A DNA stretch of 64,000 nucleotides from Leptodactylus fallax (GCA_947044405.1 CAMRHE010000654.1:1-64000), one strand, 5' to 3'. Shown: positions 13,946 to 27,005, numbered from the stretch's first letter. Made by a program: numbers and translations. The notes: generated from the letters alone by a model not told the origin.

Positions 13946-15870
13946 GGACTGGTCTGGGGTCTGTATTAGTTTAGGGGTCTGGCTGGGGTCTGTATTAGTT
14001 TAGGGCTCTGGTCTGGGGCTGTATTAGTTTAGGGGGCTGGTCTGGGGCTGTATTAGTTTAAGGGGCTGGCTGGGGTCTGTATTAGTTTAGGGGGCTGGTC
14101 TGGGGTCTGTATTAGTTTAGGGCTCTGGTCTGGGGTCAGTATTAGTTTAAGGGGCTGGTCTGGGGTCTGTATTAGTTTAGGGGGCTGGTCTGGGGTCTGT
14201 ATTAGTTTAGGGCTCTGGTCTGGGGTCAGTATTAGTTTAAGGGGCTGGTCTGGGGTCTGTATTAGTTTAGGGGGCTGGTCTGGGGTCTGTATTAGTTTAG
14301 GGGGCTGGTCTGGGGTCTGTTTTAGTTTAGGGGTCTGGTCTGGGGTCTGTATTAGTTTAGGGGTCTGGTCTGGGGTCTGTATTAGTTTAGGGGGCTGGTC
14401 TGGGGTCTGTTTTAGTTTAGGGGTCTGGTCTGGGGTCTGTATTAGTTTAGGGCTCTGGTCTGGGGTCTGTATTAGTTTAAGGGGCTGGTCTGGGGTCTGT
14501 ATTAGTTTAGGGGGCTGGTCTGGGGTCTGTATTAGTTTAGGGGGCTGGTCTGGGGTCTGTTTTAGTTTAGGGGTCTGGTCTGGGGTCTGTATTAGTTTAG
14601 GGGTCTGGTCTGGGGCCTGTATTAGTTTAGGGGTCTGGTCTGGGGTCTGTATTAGTTTAGGGGTCTGGCCTGGGGTCTGTTTTAGTTTAGGGGTCTGGTC
14701 TGGGGTCTGTATTAGTTTAGGGGTCTGGTCTGGGGCCTGTATTAGTTTAGGGGTCTGGTCTGGGGTCTGTATTAGTTTAGGGGTCTGGTCTGGGGTCTTT
14801 ATTAGTTTAGGGGTCTGGCCTGGGGTCTGTACTAGTTTAGGGGTCTGGTCTGGGGTCTGTATTAGTTTAGGCTTCTGGTCTGGGGTCTGTATTAGTTTAG
14901 GGGTCTGGTCTGAGGTCTGTATTAGTTTAGGGCTGTGGTCTGGGGTCTGTATTAGTTTAGGGTTCTGGTCTGGGGTCTGTATTAGTTTAGGGCTCTGGTC
15001 TGGGGTCTGTATTAGTTTAGGGGTCTGGTCTGGGGTCTGTATTAGTTTAGGAGTCTGGTCTGGGGTCTGTATTAGTTTAGGGGTCTGGTATGGGGTATGT
15101 ATTAGTTTAGGGGTCTGGTCTGGGGTCTGTATTAGTTTAGGGGTCTGATCTGGGGTCTGTATTAGTTTATGGGTCTGGTCTGGGGTCTATATTAGTTTAT
15201 GGGTCGGGTCTGGGGTCTGTATTAGTTTAGGGGTCTGGTCTGGGGTCTGTATTAGTTTAGGGGTCTGGTCTGGGGCCTGTATTAGTTTAGGGGTCTGGTC
15301 TGGGGTCTGTATTAGTTTAGGGCTCTGGTCTGGGGTCTGTATTAGTTTAGGGGTCTGGTCTGGGGTCTGTATTAGTTTAGGGGTCTGGTCTGGGATATGT
15401 ATTAGTTTAGGGGTCTGGTCTGGGGTCTGTATTAGTTTAGGGGTCTGGTCTGGGGTCTGTATTAGTTTAGGGGTCTGGTCTGGGGTCTGTATTAGTTTAG
15501 GGCTCTGGTCTGGGGTCTTTATTAGTTTAGGGGTCTGGCCTGGGGTCTGTATTAGTTTAGGGCTCTGGTCTGGGGTCTGTATTAGTTTAGGGTTCTGGTC
15601 TGGGGTCTGTATTAGTTTAGGGGTCTGGTCTGGGGTCTGTATTAGTTTAGGGGTCTGGTCTGGGGTCTGCATTAGTTTAGGGGTCTGGTCTGGGGTCTTT
15701 ATTAGTTTAGGGGTCTGGCCTGGGGTCTGTATTAGTTTAGGGCTCTGGTCTGGGGTCTGTATTAGTTTAGGGGTCTGGTCTGGGGTCTGTATTAGTTTAG
15801 GGGCCTGGTCTGGGGTCTGTACTAGTTTAGGGGTCTGGTTTTGGGTCTGTATTTATTTAGGGGTTTTGGT
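13946..15870 (+). repeat. 30 bp G-rich minisatellite (~63 copies)
   Basis: Units of exactly 30 bp, GGTCTGGTCTGGGGTCTGTA followed by TTAGTTTAGG, run in strict register for about 1.9 kb with single-base variants such as GGGGCTGG, GGCTCTGG and GGCCTGTA. The first few units and the last (from about 15840) are degenerate. The + strand is G/T-rich and nearly free of C outside the TC pairs. Since 30 is ten codons, the minus strand stays open for 161 codons (15187-15672) as a PDQTPKLIQT decapeptide repeat; I read that as a by-product. Confidence 0.97.
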
Positions 15871-17074
15871 CATGGGTCTGGTGTTGAACTGGGGTTTGAG
15901 TTCATTTACGGGTCTTGGTTCTATATTTGTCAAGGTCTGTTGTAGGGTCTGGGATCTGAACATTCTTTCAAGACCTTATAGCAGTCTATGTTCATTAAGG
16001 TTTGGTCTGGGGTTAATCTGCTTTTTTAGGCAGGACCTCTTTCTCTTACTGCTTTCTTTCTGTGTATGTGTCAGTCTTTACTGCAATCATAGCATTCTAT
16101 TCATGAACCAGAAAAGACCGGAACGCGCTATTCTATGCAGCCCCATATCTGTGGCTGCGATCAAGGGAACCATGTGCCTATAGCCAGCAGTGCGGATCAC
16201 TGGGCGATCTGTGGGCATAAATCATTGACACTGATATTGCGGGTGACTTGACATTAGCCAATATTTTCAGCTGGGTGTGAATTCCCCCTTGTCGCTGGCG
16301 TCCTTGTTGGCTGGCATTGCCCAGCATGCGGAGAGCTGTAAAGTGGTTTAGGATTGATTAAGGATGATTGAAGAGCCAGTTACGTCCGGCACTGCGGTGA
16401 AATACAGGGAGCGCCTCTGCAAACACAACCCCTGCATGAGGCTGGCGGGCGCTCCCCGCGCCAACCACACATCAAACTAAATGGAATTGATCTACAGATG
16501 TCTGACTAAGACCTGTAATCGCCACAAATCAGGGGAGAAGGCGCTGACAACCATTTTTATAGAGTTCAACTGACGGGACACATTTACCAGCAAGGTAAAG
16601 CGCATTTGGGGTCTTAAAGAGCCCACTCCACAAAATATTCACATTGGTTGATTGCGCCCAGCACAGGGTAGGTGTACGAACCTTAGTAAGTGGCACCCCC
16701 AAAGATCGCTCAGTTTTGGTGGCCACTCCTGGACCCCATAGCAGAGACGTGATATGGCTCATTGGTAGATACTGCTCTGACTCTAGAATAGTCCACAACT
16801 TCCTGACATCTTGTTTATTCCATTGATTTCTATGTACTGTATGAATGCAGCCAGCTCCCCCTTGTGGTATGTGCAAGCAGCCAAAATTTAGTCTACAAGG
16901 AGTGAAGGTAAGCACTATGATGGTCAGGGGTGTAACAAGTAAAAATAGGGTCCAGAAAAATTTGGAATTGGGCCCAAGTGAAAGAGCGTGCTCAGATTAT
17001 GCAAAGTTTATGATTAGTTTGGTCTCCCTCAGGCACAGAGATTATGCCTGAAAGTATAACAAGAAGGAGGGGCA
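15871..17074. other. Unassigned; possible transposon edge near 16925
   Basis: No gene is supported. At about 16925 the sequence AGGGGTGTAACAAGT followed by GGGTCC and GGGCCC resembles the end of the GGCGTAAC-type element seen at 37941-38202. A GC-richer, apparently unique stretch lies at 16200-16560. Confidence 0.4.
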
Positions 17075-17713
17075 ATGTACACAGTGATGTCACAGGACAG
17101 GGGTAATGTACTCAGTGATGTCACAGGACAGGTATATTACACACAGTGATGTCACAGGACAGGGATAATACACACAGTGATGTCACAGGACAGGGATAAT
17201 ACACACAGTGATCTCACAGTACAGGGATAATACACACAGTGATGTCACAGGACAGGGGTAATGTACACCGTGATGTCACAGGACAGGGATAATAAACACA
17301 GTGATGTCACAGTACAGGGATAATACACACAGTGATGTCACAGTACAGGGATAATACACACAGTGATGTCACAGTATACAGACAATACACACAGTGATGT
17401 CACAGTACAGGGATAACACACACAGTGATGTCACAGTATACAGATAACACACACAGTGATGTCACAGTACAGGGATAATACACACAGTGATGTCACAGTA
17501 CATAGATAATACACACAGTGATATCACAGTACAGGGATAATACACACAGTGATGTCACAGTACAAGGATAATATACACAGTGAAGTCACAGTACAGAGAT
17601 AATACACACAGTGATGTCACAGTACAGAGATAATACACACAGTGATGTCACAGTACAGGGATAATACCCACAGTGATGTCACACTACAGAGATAATACAC
17701 ACAGTGATGTCAC
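17075..17713 (+). repeat. 31 bp minisatellite, locus 1
   Basis: About 20 copies of a 31 bp unit, ACAGTGATGTCACAGTACAG then GGATAATACAC, with early copies carrying GGACAGG in place of GTACAGG. The same unit, in the same orientation, forms the longer array at 32628-33502. Confidence 0.95.
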
Positions 17714-20249
17714 ATAAAAACATATGATATCAGATGGTGTCATAATCTTGCGATGTAATTCCTGGTCTCAATAGAAATGATCAGATTTTATAAAAAATAG
17801 TTCTGGTGAACAAATTTAAAAAAACAAGAAGATAGGAAATATATTAAGAATTTGGAAAAATAGGAAATATCTTGATATCTTACTTTGGCCTTTATTAGAA
17901 ATGTATTGCGGGACCTCTGACTCTATACAGCGCCCCCTTCCAGCTTGTACTACATCTGCCATATGCCCCAGTGTGGGAGTCTCTCCAGATCCGATGTCAC
18001 TATGTCACTCGCTGTCACAATAACCATATCTGTTGTTGATCAGCGGTCACACTGTGATGTCTCCTGGAGTTGTTCTCAATCCTTCCTGTGCGTCTCTTTT
18101 AGATGATGGGGTGACTATAGTGGACATCCCCTTTAAGCCGCCATATCAGAGCACTGTAAAGATGTAATATTTCTGGCACGTCCTATCAATCTCTGTATCT
18201 AAGCCTGTCTTGTGTGATACTATCTGTTGAGTTTGTCTATCAAAGCCCAACACGTCACTTATAATACTCTTTGCTGAGTTGCTGTATCTAAGCCTATCAT
18301 GTGTGATACTGTCTACTAAACTGCTGTATCTAGGCCTGTCATATGTGATACTATCAAGTTGCCATGACTAAGGCTATCCTGTGCGATTTTGTCTCCTGCG
18401 TCAGTGTATTTCAGCTTATTCTGCATGATACTGCGATGCTGAGCCTGTGTATCTAAGCCTATACAGTTTGATACCGTGTCAGAATCGCTCAGGACTACAC
18501 TCCTCATCATGTAATGTTGCTGTAGTTTATTATGGACATAATTCGGGTCTTTAAGAATTTCCCCAGTGACAGCGCTGGCGGCCTGCTGTGACTTGTAGTT
18601 CTACCTAGATAGAGATATACCTGATGTACAAGTATATGGTGCAGAATCTGTCACTGAACATGTCATTATGGCGGCGCCGCCTCCGCCAGCACTGCCACTG
18701 CCAGAAATCTTACAAATCTGCAAATTTTACTGCAAACCTTAGAAAACTCTCAGAACAGATCATGCTGCAGTATAAAGCATGGAGAGTACAAAGCATCAGC
18801 CTCATGGACATCTTGGGATATATTGTAATGATAGGATAGTAAAACAGACTCAGCAGCGCCCCTAAGAGGCAGGATGACTAGACATGAAAGGTAATTCCTG
18901 CTGTATCCTCTTGTGACCACAGGAACAGGTGTTCACTTTCCCAACAGTGCCTCCGCAGGGGAGATGAAGTATTACACTGCTGTCATTGAAGTCTTTGTAA
19001 TGTATGGCCCTGTTGGGTCCTCCACTGTGGAGGACTGTCCTGCCTGGGTGCAGTTGATATGCACATGGCCTCCGATTCACATGATGAAAGCTCATTCTCC
19101 ATCACTCTGCATCTGGATGGCGAGATGAAGCTGTTTCAGGCCTCGCCGATCCCCTTCATGCCTCAACAATCATTGACTTGATTTAATAATTACAATTTTT
19201 TTTTTCCGCGCTTCTAGCAATACCCCGCGTGATTCCACATCAGGGGGGCCATTTATATTTCACGAAGCACTTGTCGACTCCCACTGATTTTCGCATTCAT
19301 TTGGATTTTTAATATGACGGCCCTTGTTTCGGTGCGGTGCCCCCATAATGTGTTATCGTTTACACATGTGGTGAACGCTTCATAACAATTTGGTGGATAC
19401 AAACATGGCCGCCGTGTCGAGACGATGTAAGATGGGAGATTGATGAAGCTGTCTAATAGTAAGACTGTCTTTGTTACCCATAGCAACCAAAGCTCGGCCT
19501 TCATTTTGTATTCTGCTCTTGAAAAGTGAAACTTGCTCTGTGATTGGTTGCTATGGGCGACAGGGATGGACAGTGAAGGCCTTTGGCTTCGCTTTGGCTG
19601 TCCATAGAGATAAATATGTGCGACCTACCACTCCATGTATACAGGGGACACGGGATATGCTCACTCTCATGATTGGTGGGGGTCCCAGAACTACTCCATT
19701 CTGTAGATAGGGGATAACTGCTAATGACTGGAACACCCCTTTAAGAGAATGCTGACGTTTTTGGGATCATTTTGAGTGTACTTCCCCTTTAAACAATATT
19801 ATACTGTATTATTTAGTATCTTATGCTCCAATCACATCTAAAGCTGCATTTTCTTTATTCTGACAACACATTGTGATCTGCCTTCAATCCACTGTCAGAC
19901 TTCTTGCGTCTAACTGGCATCTAAATTCTTCTATTGCGCTGCTCTAATTCCGAATGCAGCTTTGGAGGTGACTAGAGCATAACATGGGGTAATCATATCT
20001 GCAAACTGTTTGCATGTTGCTACACATATTTTCATAGATACAATCCAGGTTTGAATAGAGTGAGTCTGGTTGCTAAGGATAAATTGCCTAGCAACCATAT
20101 CCTTTTATATGGCGACAGACAAGGAGTCCCTAACAACTTCATTGTCTTGGGTATATTCTAAGCTGGCATCCCGCAGCTTAAGCTTATAGGGGGCCCCTGA
20201 GTACTAGGCCCGATCTATGACATCCAATAAATCCAGATAAATCATGAAA
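17714..20249. other. Unassigned region with a degenerate repeat and an inverted repeat
   Basis: 18187-18490 contains a decayed tandem repeat (recurring GTATCTAAGCCTGTC and GTGTGATACT). 19472-19562 is an inverted repeat whose arms read GTTACCCATAGCAACC and GGTTGCTATGGGCGAC; related hairpins lie at 58349-58434 and 58746-58805. 19736 and 19789 carry CCCCTTTAA, typical of the ends of TTAA-type elements. No gene is supported. Confidence 0.55.
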
Positions 20250-20385
20250 ATCTATTATCTGCAGCCACCACTAGGTGGAGCTCAGGAACTTACCGCCTGC
20301 ACTTTTATCACTGAGTTCAGTGTACAGACAGTATGCAATAAGCTCTTAAGCTCCCTCTAGCGGTGCCTGCAGGTAGCACAACTAT
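20250..20385. mobile_element. Short foldback element, copy 1
   Basis: The arms CAGCCACCACTAGGTGGAGC and AGCTCCCTCTAGCGGTGCC are imperfect inverted copies around a ~55 base centre. A second copy with the same arms lies at 46675-46790. Two dispersed copies with matching palindromic structure suggest a non-autonomous DNA element; a target duplication is not clear. Confidence 0.6.
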
Positions 20386-20960
20386 TATGATTTACCCTTA
20401 TGACTGCACAGAAGATTTGGAGCTGTGTAGTCAGGGACCGACAACACTTCACGGACAGCATAGGGTAGAGATCGTCATCCTCCATGGCTCTATTTCATGA
20501 GCTGCTGTAGATAAAACCTCCTGTCCAGATCTATGAATAATTACACAATGATATATTAAAAGTTATGACACGCCACAAAGCGTTATGTTCCCCCAGGTAA
20601 AGCACAGCCGCCAAAAGACGGAACCGCACTACTTAATCTCAGGAGACGTCTTCACTGTTACCAACTGCAGTCTGTCTGTAGCGCTTAGCAGATGGATGAG
20701 CTCACCGCAGACTGGGCCTGTGTAGTATAGACTCTGAAGATTAGACGCCCCACCAGATGTCTACTAGCACTAGGACCCTGTATCCTTCAGGCGACAACAC
20801 TAAACATATAGAAATATTACACGGTGTGAGAAAATGTAAAAACAGTGCCTATATCCACTTATATACTATCCGTATACCTGCAGCTAGCAGAGAGCAGAAC
20901 GTGGCCCCCCACCTGTGGTTGTGCTGCAAAACTACAGGTCCCAGCAACACCTGAGAACTC

Positions 20961-22035
20961 ACAGAGACAAGTAATGTAATGTATGTACACAGTGACTGCA
21001 CCAGCAGAATAGTGAGTGCAGCTCTGGAGTATAATACAGGATGTAACTCAGGATCAGTACAGGATAAGTAATGTAATGTATGTACACAGTGACTGCACCA
21101 GCAGAATAGTGAGCGCAGCTCTGGGGTATAATACAGGATGTAACTCAGGATCAGTACAGGATAAGTAATGTAATGTATGTACACAGTGACTGTACCAGCA
21201 GAATAGTGAGCGCAGCTCTGGAGTATAATACAGGATGTAACTCAGGATCAGTACAGGATAAGTAATGTAATGTATGTACACAGTGACTGTACCAGCAGAA
21301 TAGTGAGCGCAGCTCTGGAGTATAATACAGGATGTAACTCAGGATCAGTACAGGATAAGTAATGTAATGTATGTACACAGTGACTGCACCAGCAGAATAG
21401 TGAGCGCAGCTCTGGAGTATAATACAGGATGTAACTCAGGATCAGTACAGGATAAGTAATGTAATGTATGTACACAGTGACTGCACCAGCAGAATAGTGA
21501 GCGCAGCTCTGGAGTATAATACAGGATGTAACTCAGGATCAGTACAGGATAAGTAATGTAATGTATGTACACAGTGACTGTACCAGCAGAATAGTGAGCG
21601 CAGCTCTGGAGTATAATACAGGATGTAACTCAGGATCAGTACAGGATAAGTAATGTAATGTGTGTACACAGTGACTGTACCAGCAGAATAGTGAGCGCAG
21701 CTCTGGAATATAATACAGGATGTAACTCAGGATCAGTACAGGATAAGTAATGTAATGTATGTACACAGTGACTGCACCAGCAGAATAGTGAGCGCAGCTC
21801 TGGAGTATAATACAGGATGTAACTCAGGATCAGTACAGGATAAGTAATGTAATGTATGTACACAGTGACTGTACCAGCAGAATAGTGAGTGCAGCTCTGG
21901 AGTATAATACAGGATGTAACTCAGGATCAGTACAGGATAAGTAATGTAATGTATATACACAGTGACTGTACCAGCAGAATAGTGAGCGCAGCTCTGGAGT
22001 ATAATACAGGATGTAACTCAGGATCAGTAATGTAA
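20961..22035 (-). repeat. 97 bp tandem repeat, locus 2 (inverted relative to locus 1)
   Basis: About eleven copies of the reverse complement of the 97 bp unit at 4625-5282, with landmarks AGTAATGTAATGTATGTACA and ACTCAGGATCAGTACAGGAT. Copies differ at only a few positions (TACCAGCAG versus CACCAGCAG). The overlapping ~75-codon minus-strand frames repeat every 97 bp and are not genes. Confidence 0.96.
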
Positions 22036-23366
22036 GGTATTTGGCAGAGTCCCAACTTTTTATCTGCATTAAATTGACAGAAAGAATCCCGGACATGGCT
22101 ATAGGATATGTAGAGGTTTCCTAAGTGTCTGTAGACACCAGTACTATAAATGGTATATGTTGGGTGGGGGTCTGGGCTCCTGTTACACATTTGGCACTGG
22201 GCTTCGGAGCTTCCAGGACAGGAGACTGTTAAAGGGCCTCTCCATCTAACCATCGGTGCAGCTTTGTGTGTAGCTCAGAGGTTAGACATGGGACAGATCT
22301 ATTCCAGGTCTGAACAGAATTCCACACTGACACCCGTCTACTACACGTCTTATATATACTCCGTGCTGATGTACAAGACAAACAGACGCCCCAGACCAAA
22401 GTGACATTCCCATGAGAAGTGCAGCCATGGGGCCCGGAAAAGAAAACATGCTAATGTTTTTCTTTTTTTTTTTTTTTTTATTTCTTAAAAAGTTATATTT
22501 CCATTCAGAAAATTATTTCAATGATTAGAAAAAAAAATGTCTGCCTTCGTTCAAAACCAGCGCCACACCTCTTTACAGGTTACGTATGGTATTGCAGGTC
22601 ATCATCATTTATCCTGAGCTGCAGCACCAGGCCCAAAGCATTCATGGAGGGGGCGCTGTTTTTGGAAATTAACATTTTTTTTCAAGAAATCTGGGAAAGC
22701 TGGGTGACAACTTGTATAGGGGCTTTTATAGCAACCATATCCACTTTTGCATAACTAAGAAACACCCAAATACCACTTTTAACTCCTTAAGGCCTGGAAT
22801 AAATGGCAACTTGCCGTCGCACTCAGATCATGGTAGTCTTTTAACCCCCCCCCTCACCCAGCTATACCCTTACATATATATCTCATAAATTTGTAATTTC
22901 ATAGATTTTTCATATTTATTACAGCTCCTATAATAACAGGCATCATCACAATATGCCAATGTGAACAGACACTGACAAATGTATAAGTCTGCAATGATAA
23001 AAACAGTATTAATGCAGTTCTAATATTAACTGCAGTTACTCATATTGAGCACTAGAGGGCGATCACTGCTAATCAGTATTCTTCAGTGAGCAGTCAGCGA
23101 TTTATATCAATTCGCGGTGCAGCACATTTTTTAACACATTTTCCTGTAAAAATGGCAAAAGTGCAGTAATTGATAGAGATGCCATATTACCAACTTTTTC
23201 TATCAAATTCTTCAGGCTTTGTACTCTTCCAACATCCAAATGTCTGGTGATTTCATATCAGAAATACAATTCATATCCACTGCTGAAATATGAGGAGTGA
23301 ATGACACAGCATGTCAGCATAAAGAAGCTCACTGTATTGTCCCTAGTATATGTATAATTGTAGATC
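22036..23366. other. Unassigned, with a decayed foldback copy at 22523-22670
   Basis: 22523-22670 has arms AACCAGCGCCACACC and GGGGGCGCTGTTTTTGG around a CATCATCATTTATCCTGAGC centre, matching the hairpin element at 42069-42260. A T-run lies at 22457-22480. No gene is supported. Confidence 0.5.
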
Positions 23367-24775
23367 TAATATAATACTGCCCCTAGATACAATAATATAA
23401 CTACTATAATACTGCTCCTATGTACAAGAATATAACTACTATAATACAGCTCCCTATGTACAAGAATATAACTACTATAATACTGCTCCTATGTACAAGA
23501 ATATAACTACTATAATACTGCCCCCTATGTACAAGAATATAACTACTATAATACTACCCCTATGTACAAGAATATAACTACTATAATACTGCCCCCTATG
23601 TACAAGAATATAACTACTATAATACTACTCCTATGTACAAGAATATAACTACTATAATACTGCCTCCTATGTACAAGAATATAACTACTATAATACTGCT
23701 CCTATGTACAAGAATATAACTACTATAATACTGCCTCCTATGTACAAGAATATAACTACTATAATACTGCTCCTATGTACAAGAATATAACTACTATAAC
23801 ACTGCTCCTATGTACAAGAATATAACTACTATAATACTGCTCCTATGTACAAGAATATAACTACCATAATACTGCTCCTATGTACAAGAATATAACTACT
23901 ATAATACTGCCCCCTATGTACAAGAATATAACTACTATAATACTGCTCCTATGTACAAGAATATAACTACTATAATACTACCTCCTATGTACAAGAATAT
24001 AACTACTATAATACTGCCCCTATGTACAAGAATATAACTACTATAATACTGCTCCTATGTACAAGAATATACAGTAACTACTATAATACTGCTCCTATGT
24101 ACAAGAATATAACTACTATAATACTGCTCCTATGTACAAGAATATAACTACTATAATACTGCCCCTATGTACAAGAATATAACTACTATAATACTGCTCC
24201 TATGTACAAGAATATACAGTAACTACTATAATACTGCTCCTATGTACAAGAATATAACTACTATAATACTGCCCCCTATGTACAAGAATATAACTACTAT
24301 AATACTACTCCTATGTACAAGAATATAACTACTATAATACTGCTCCTATGTACAAGAATATAACTACTATAATACTGCCCCTATGTACAAGAATATAACT
24401 ACTATAATACTGCTCCTATGTACAAGAATATACAGTAACTACTATAATACTGCTCCTATGTACAAGAATATAACTACTATAATACTGCCCCTATGTACAA
24501 GAATATAACTACTATAATACTGCTCCTATGTACAAGAATATAACTACTATAATACTGCCCCCTATGTACAAGAATATAACTACTATAATACTGCCCCTAT
24601 GTACAAGAATATAACTACTATAATACTGCTCCTATGTACAAGAATATAACTACTATAATACTGCCCCCTATGTACAAGAATATAACTGCTATAATACTGC
24701 TCCTATGTACAAGAATATAACTACTATAATACTACCTCCTATGTACAAGAATATAACTACTATAATACTGCCTGC
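23367..24775 (+). repeat. 35-36 bp AT-rich minisatellite, locus 2, with CAG insertions
   Basis: About 40 units of the same family as 1333-4371, in the same orientation. Three units carry an extra five bases, so that TATAAC becomes TATACAGTAAC; the CAG triplets are at 24072-24074, 24217-24219 and 24433-24435. The added bases have the form TA-CAG-TA expected for a Tc1/mariner excision scar. Confidence 0.96.
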
Positions 24776-25784
24776 TATAGGTTTGAGTATATAATAAATA
24801 TGCTGTATTGATACAACGTGTTGCAGGCAGTTTTCTCTCTCTCCTGTGGCAGTGACAGAGTTAATCCCTGTGCTATATTTGTACCGCACTCCCGGCAGGG
24901 TCTGCCTCACTTATCCCGCTGCTCAGTCTCAGCCGCCTTGAACCAACATCACATTTATGCAGCAGAATTGAAATGAAACAGAAATGTCCTTCTGGGTTCC
25001 AATCCTCCCAAGAAATGTGACTGAAAATCCAGAACCCCTGTGAGATCCGGCAGTAGCAGGATTATAAATCATTCATGCCAGAGAGCAGCAGCTAAAAAGG
25101 AGTCGCTCTGTGAGAAAGCGAGAGGCCACCGCTTCCCCGGAGAGGAGGGATTTCATTTATCCTGTTGTACACACAGTTATAATGGCAACAGAAACATCCC
25201 TCTCCATCATGTGCCCCTCCCCGATCCCTTGTCACCCCACTCAGCAGTACACCACTCTATAATCTTTATATAATCATGGGGTAGCCCCTTATAGAAGGAT
25301 AATTTACTCTCTCCGTAGGTGTCCATTATATACGACCTAAACATGATGTACAAGAGGATATACAGAAATGGCCATCAACATAGATCACTTAAGATCACCA
25401 CAAATCAGCAGAAGTCGGTGGGGATGAGGATAGCCATATGTAAAAAATGCACCACTATGCCAATTACTCTGCTATTCCAGTAGGTCAGACCCCACCAATG
25501 ACACATTGACTGCCTATCCCAAGCAAAACACCAAATTTATCATCTCCCTAGCTCTTCCACCCTTCCTGTTCTTTCCAGGCAATAGAAGGAAAGCGACAAT
25601 CGTTCTTGGCCCTACTATGTAGCCTAGCCTACTTGTTAGCCTGTACTTTCTCCTGAATGTTCTCCATGTCTCCTTTGGTGGATGTGGCTAAGTTCTAGAT
25701 GCAGGTCTTCAAAACACCCAAAGCATAGCACAAAAACCAATGTCTGCCACGTAATAGTCTCTTCTTTTCAATTCACGTTACACA
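24776..25784. other. Unassigned, apparently single-copy
   Basis: Mixed-composition sequence without tandem structure. It could include regulatory DNA or a non-coding exon of the downstream gene, but nothing in the sequence decides this. Confidence 0.4.
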
Positions 25785-27005
25785 TCCTATGTTGCCCAGG
25801 GGTGTAAACTAAGGTGGGAGGGAATCCTGGTGAAAACCTTGATAACCACCCCCAAGGATCCTTCACATGGTGGACTGTACACAAGTCTACTTCCAAAGGA
25901 TGGAGAGAAACCTAGCACAGCCTCAACCTCTACTGAAGGTGATCTGGTTCAGGACCAAGTCCTCCATCTACCAAGCTTCCCATCTCTCAAGCCCCATAAC
26001 TGTAGTGTGGCCTATCACTATGGCATCTATACCACTACTTGTGCAGGACGTTCACCAATCTATCCAGAATCACTACAAAATACTGCTTCACATTACACAA
26101 CCTGTGTTGCTCAGAAAGATAGATTAAAGTAGGAGGACTCCTGGTGAAGGCCTTGGTTACCACCTCCAAGGATCTTTCACTTGGTAAGCTATACATAAAG
26201 TTTACTTTCAATAGAAGGAGAGAAACCTAGAATAATCCCAACCTCTACTGTAGGTGGCGTGCTTCAGAACCAAGCCCTCCACCTCCCAAATCCTCATGTC
26301 TCAAGCCCCATAACTGTAGCGTGGCCTATCTATATGTCACACTACTGTTCATATATTTTTGTGCAGGACATTCACAAATCCTACACCATACTGCTTCATA
26401 TTACACAAGCTGTGTTGCTCACGGACATAGACTAAGGTGGGAGGAACTCCTGGTGAAGGCCTTGATAACCATTTCCAAGGATCATTCTCATGATAGACTG
26501 TATATAAAGTCTAGTTCCAGCAGATGCAAAGAAACCTAGTAATGTCTACTAAAGGTGGTCTGGTTCAGGACCAAGTCCTTCAACTCCCAAGCTTCCCACC
26601 TCTCAAGCTCCATAACATTGTGGCTCATCGCTACTGCTTGACATATTTTTGTGAAGTCCATCCACAAATACTACAAAACACTATTTCACATAACACAAGC
26701 TGTGTTGCTCAGGGGTATACACTAAGGTGGGAAAGACTCCTGGTAAAGAACATGATAACTAACTCCAAGAAACCTTCATGTGGTAGACTATACTTAATGT
26801 CTACTTCCAATAGATGGTGAGAAACCTACCAAAGACTCAACCTCTACTGAACGTGGCCTTGTTCAAGACCAAGCCCTCCATCTCCTAAGCTTTCCACCAC
26901 TGAAGCCCCATAAGTGTAGCTTGGCACATCTCTATGACATCTATACTACTACTGATGACATTTTTGAGCAGGATGTTCACCAGTCCATCCAAAAATACTA
27001 CAAAA
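25785..27005. repeat. ~305 bp tandem repeat, four diverged copies
   Basis: Copies begin near 25791, 26104, 26412 and 26701 at TGTTGCTCAG or TGTTGCCCAG. Each then shows AAGGTGGGAGG, CTCCTGGTGAAGGCC, CCAAGGATC, GAGAAACCTAG, GACCAAGTCCTCCA and TACTACAAAA in order. Frames of about 70-100 codons inside are not conserved between copies, so no gene is called. Confidence 0.88.

Noticed and set aside
15187..15672. 161-codon minus-strand frame with a PDQTPKLIQT decapeptide repeat
   Set aside because: It follows directly from the 30 bp minisatellite period (ten codons) and has no domain, start context or flanking gene structure.
13946..15870. Interstitial telomere sequence, suggested by TTTAGGGG
   Set aside because: The word occurs once per 30 bp unit and is never a run of TTAGGG hexamers, so the array is not telomeric.
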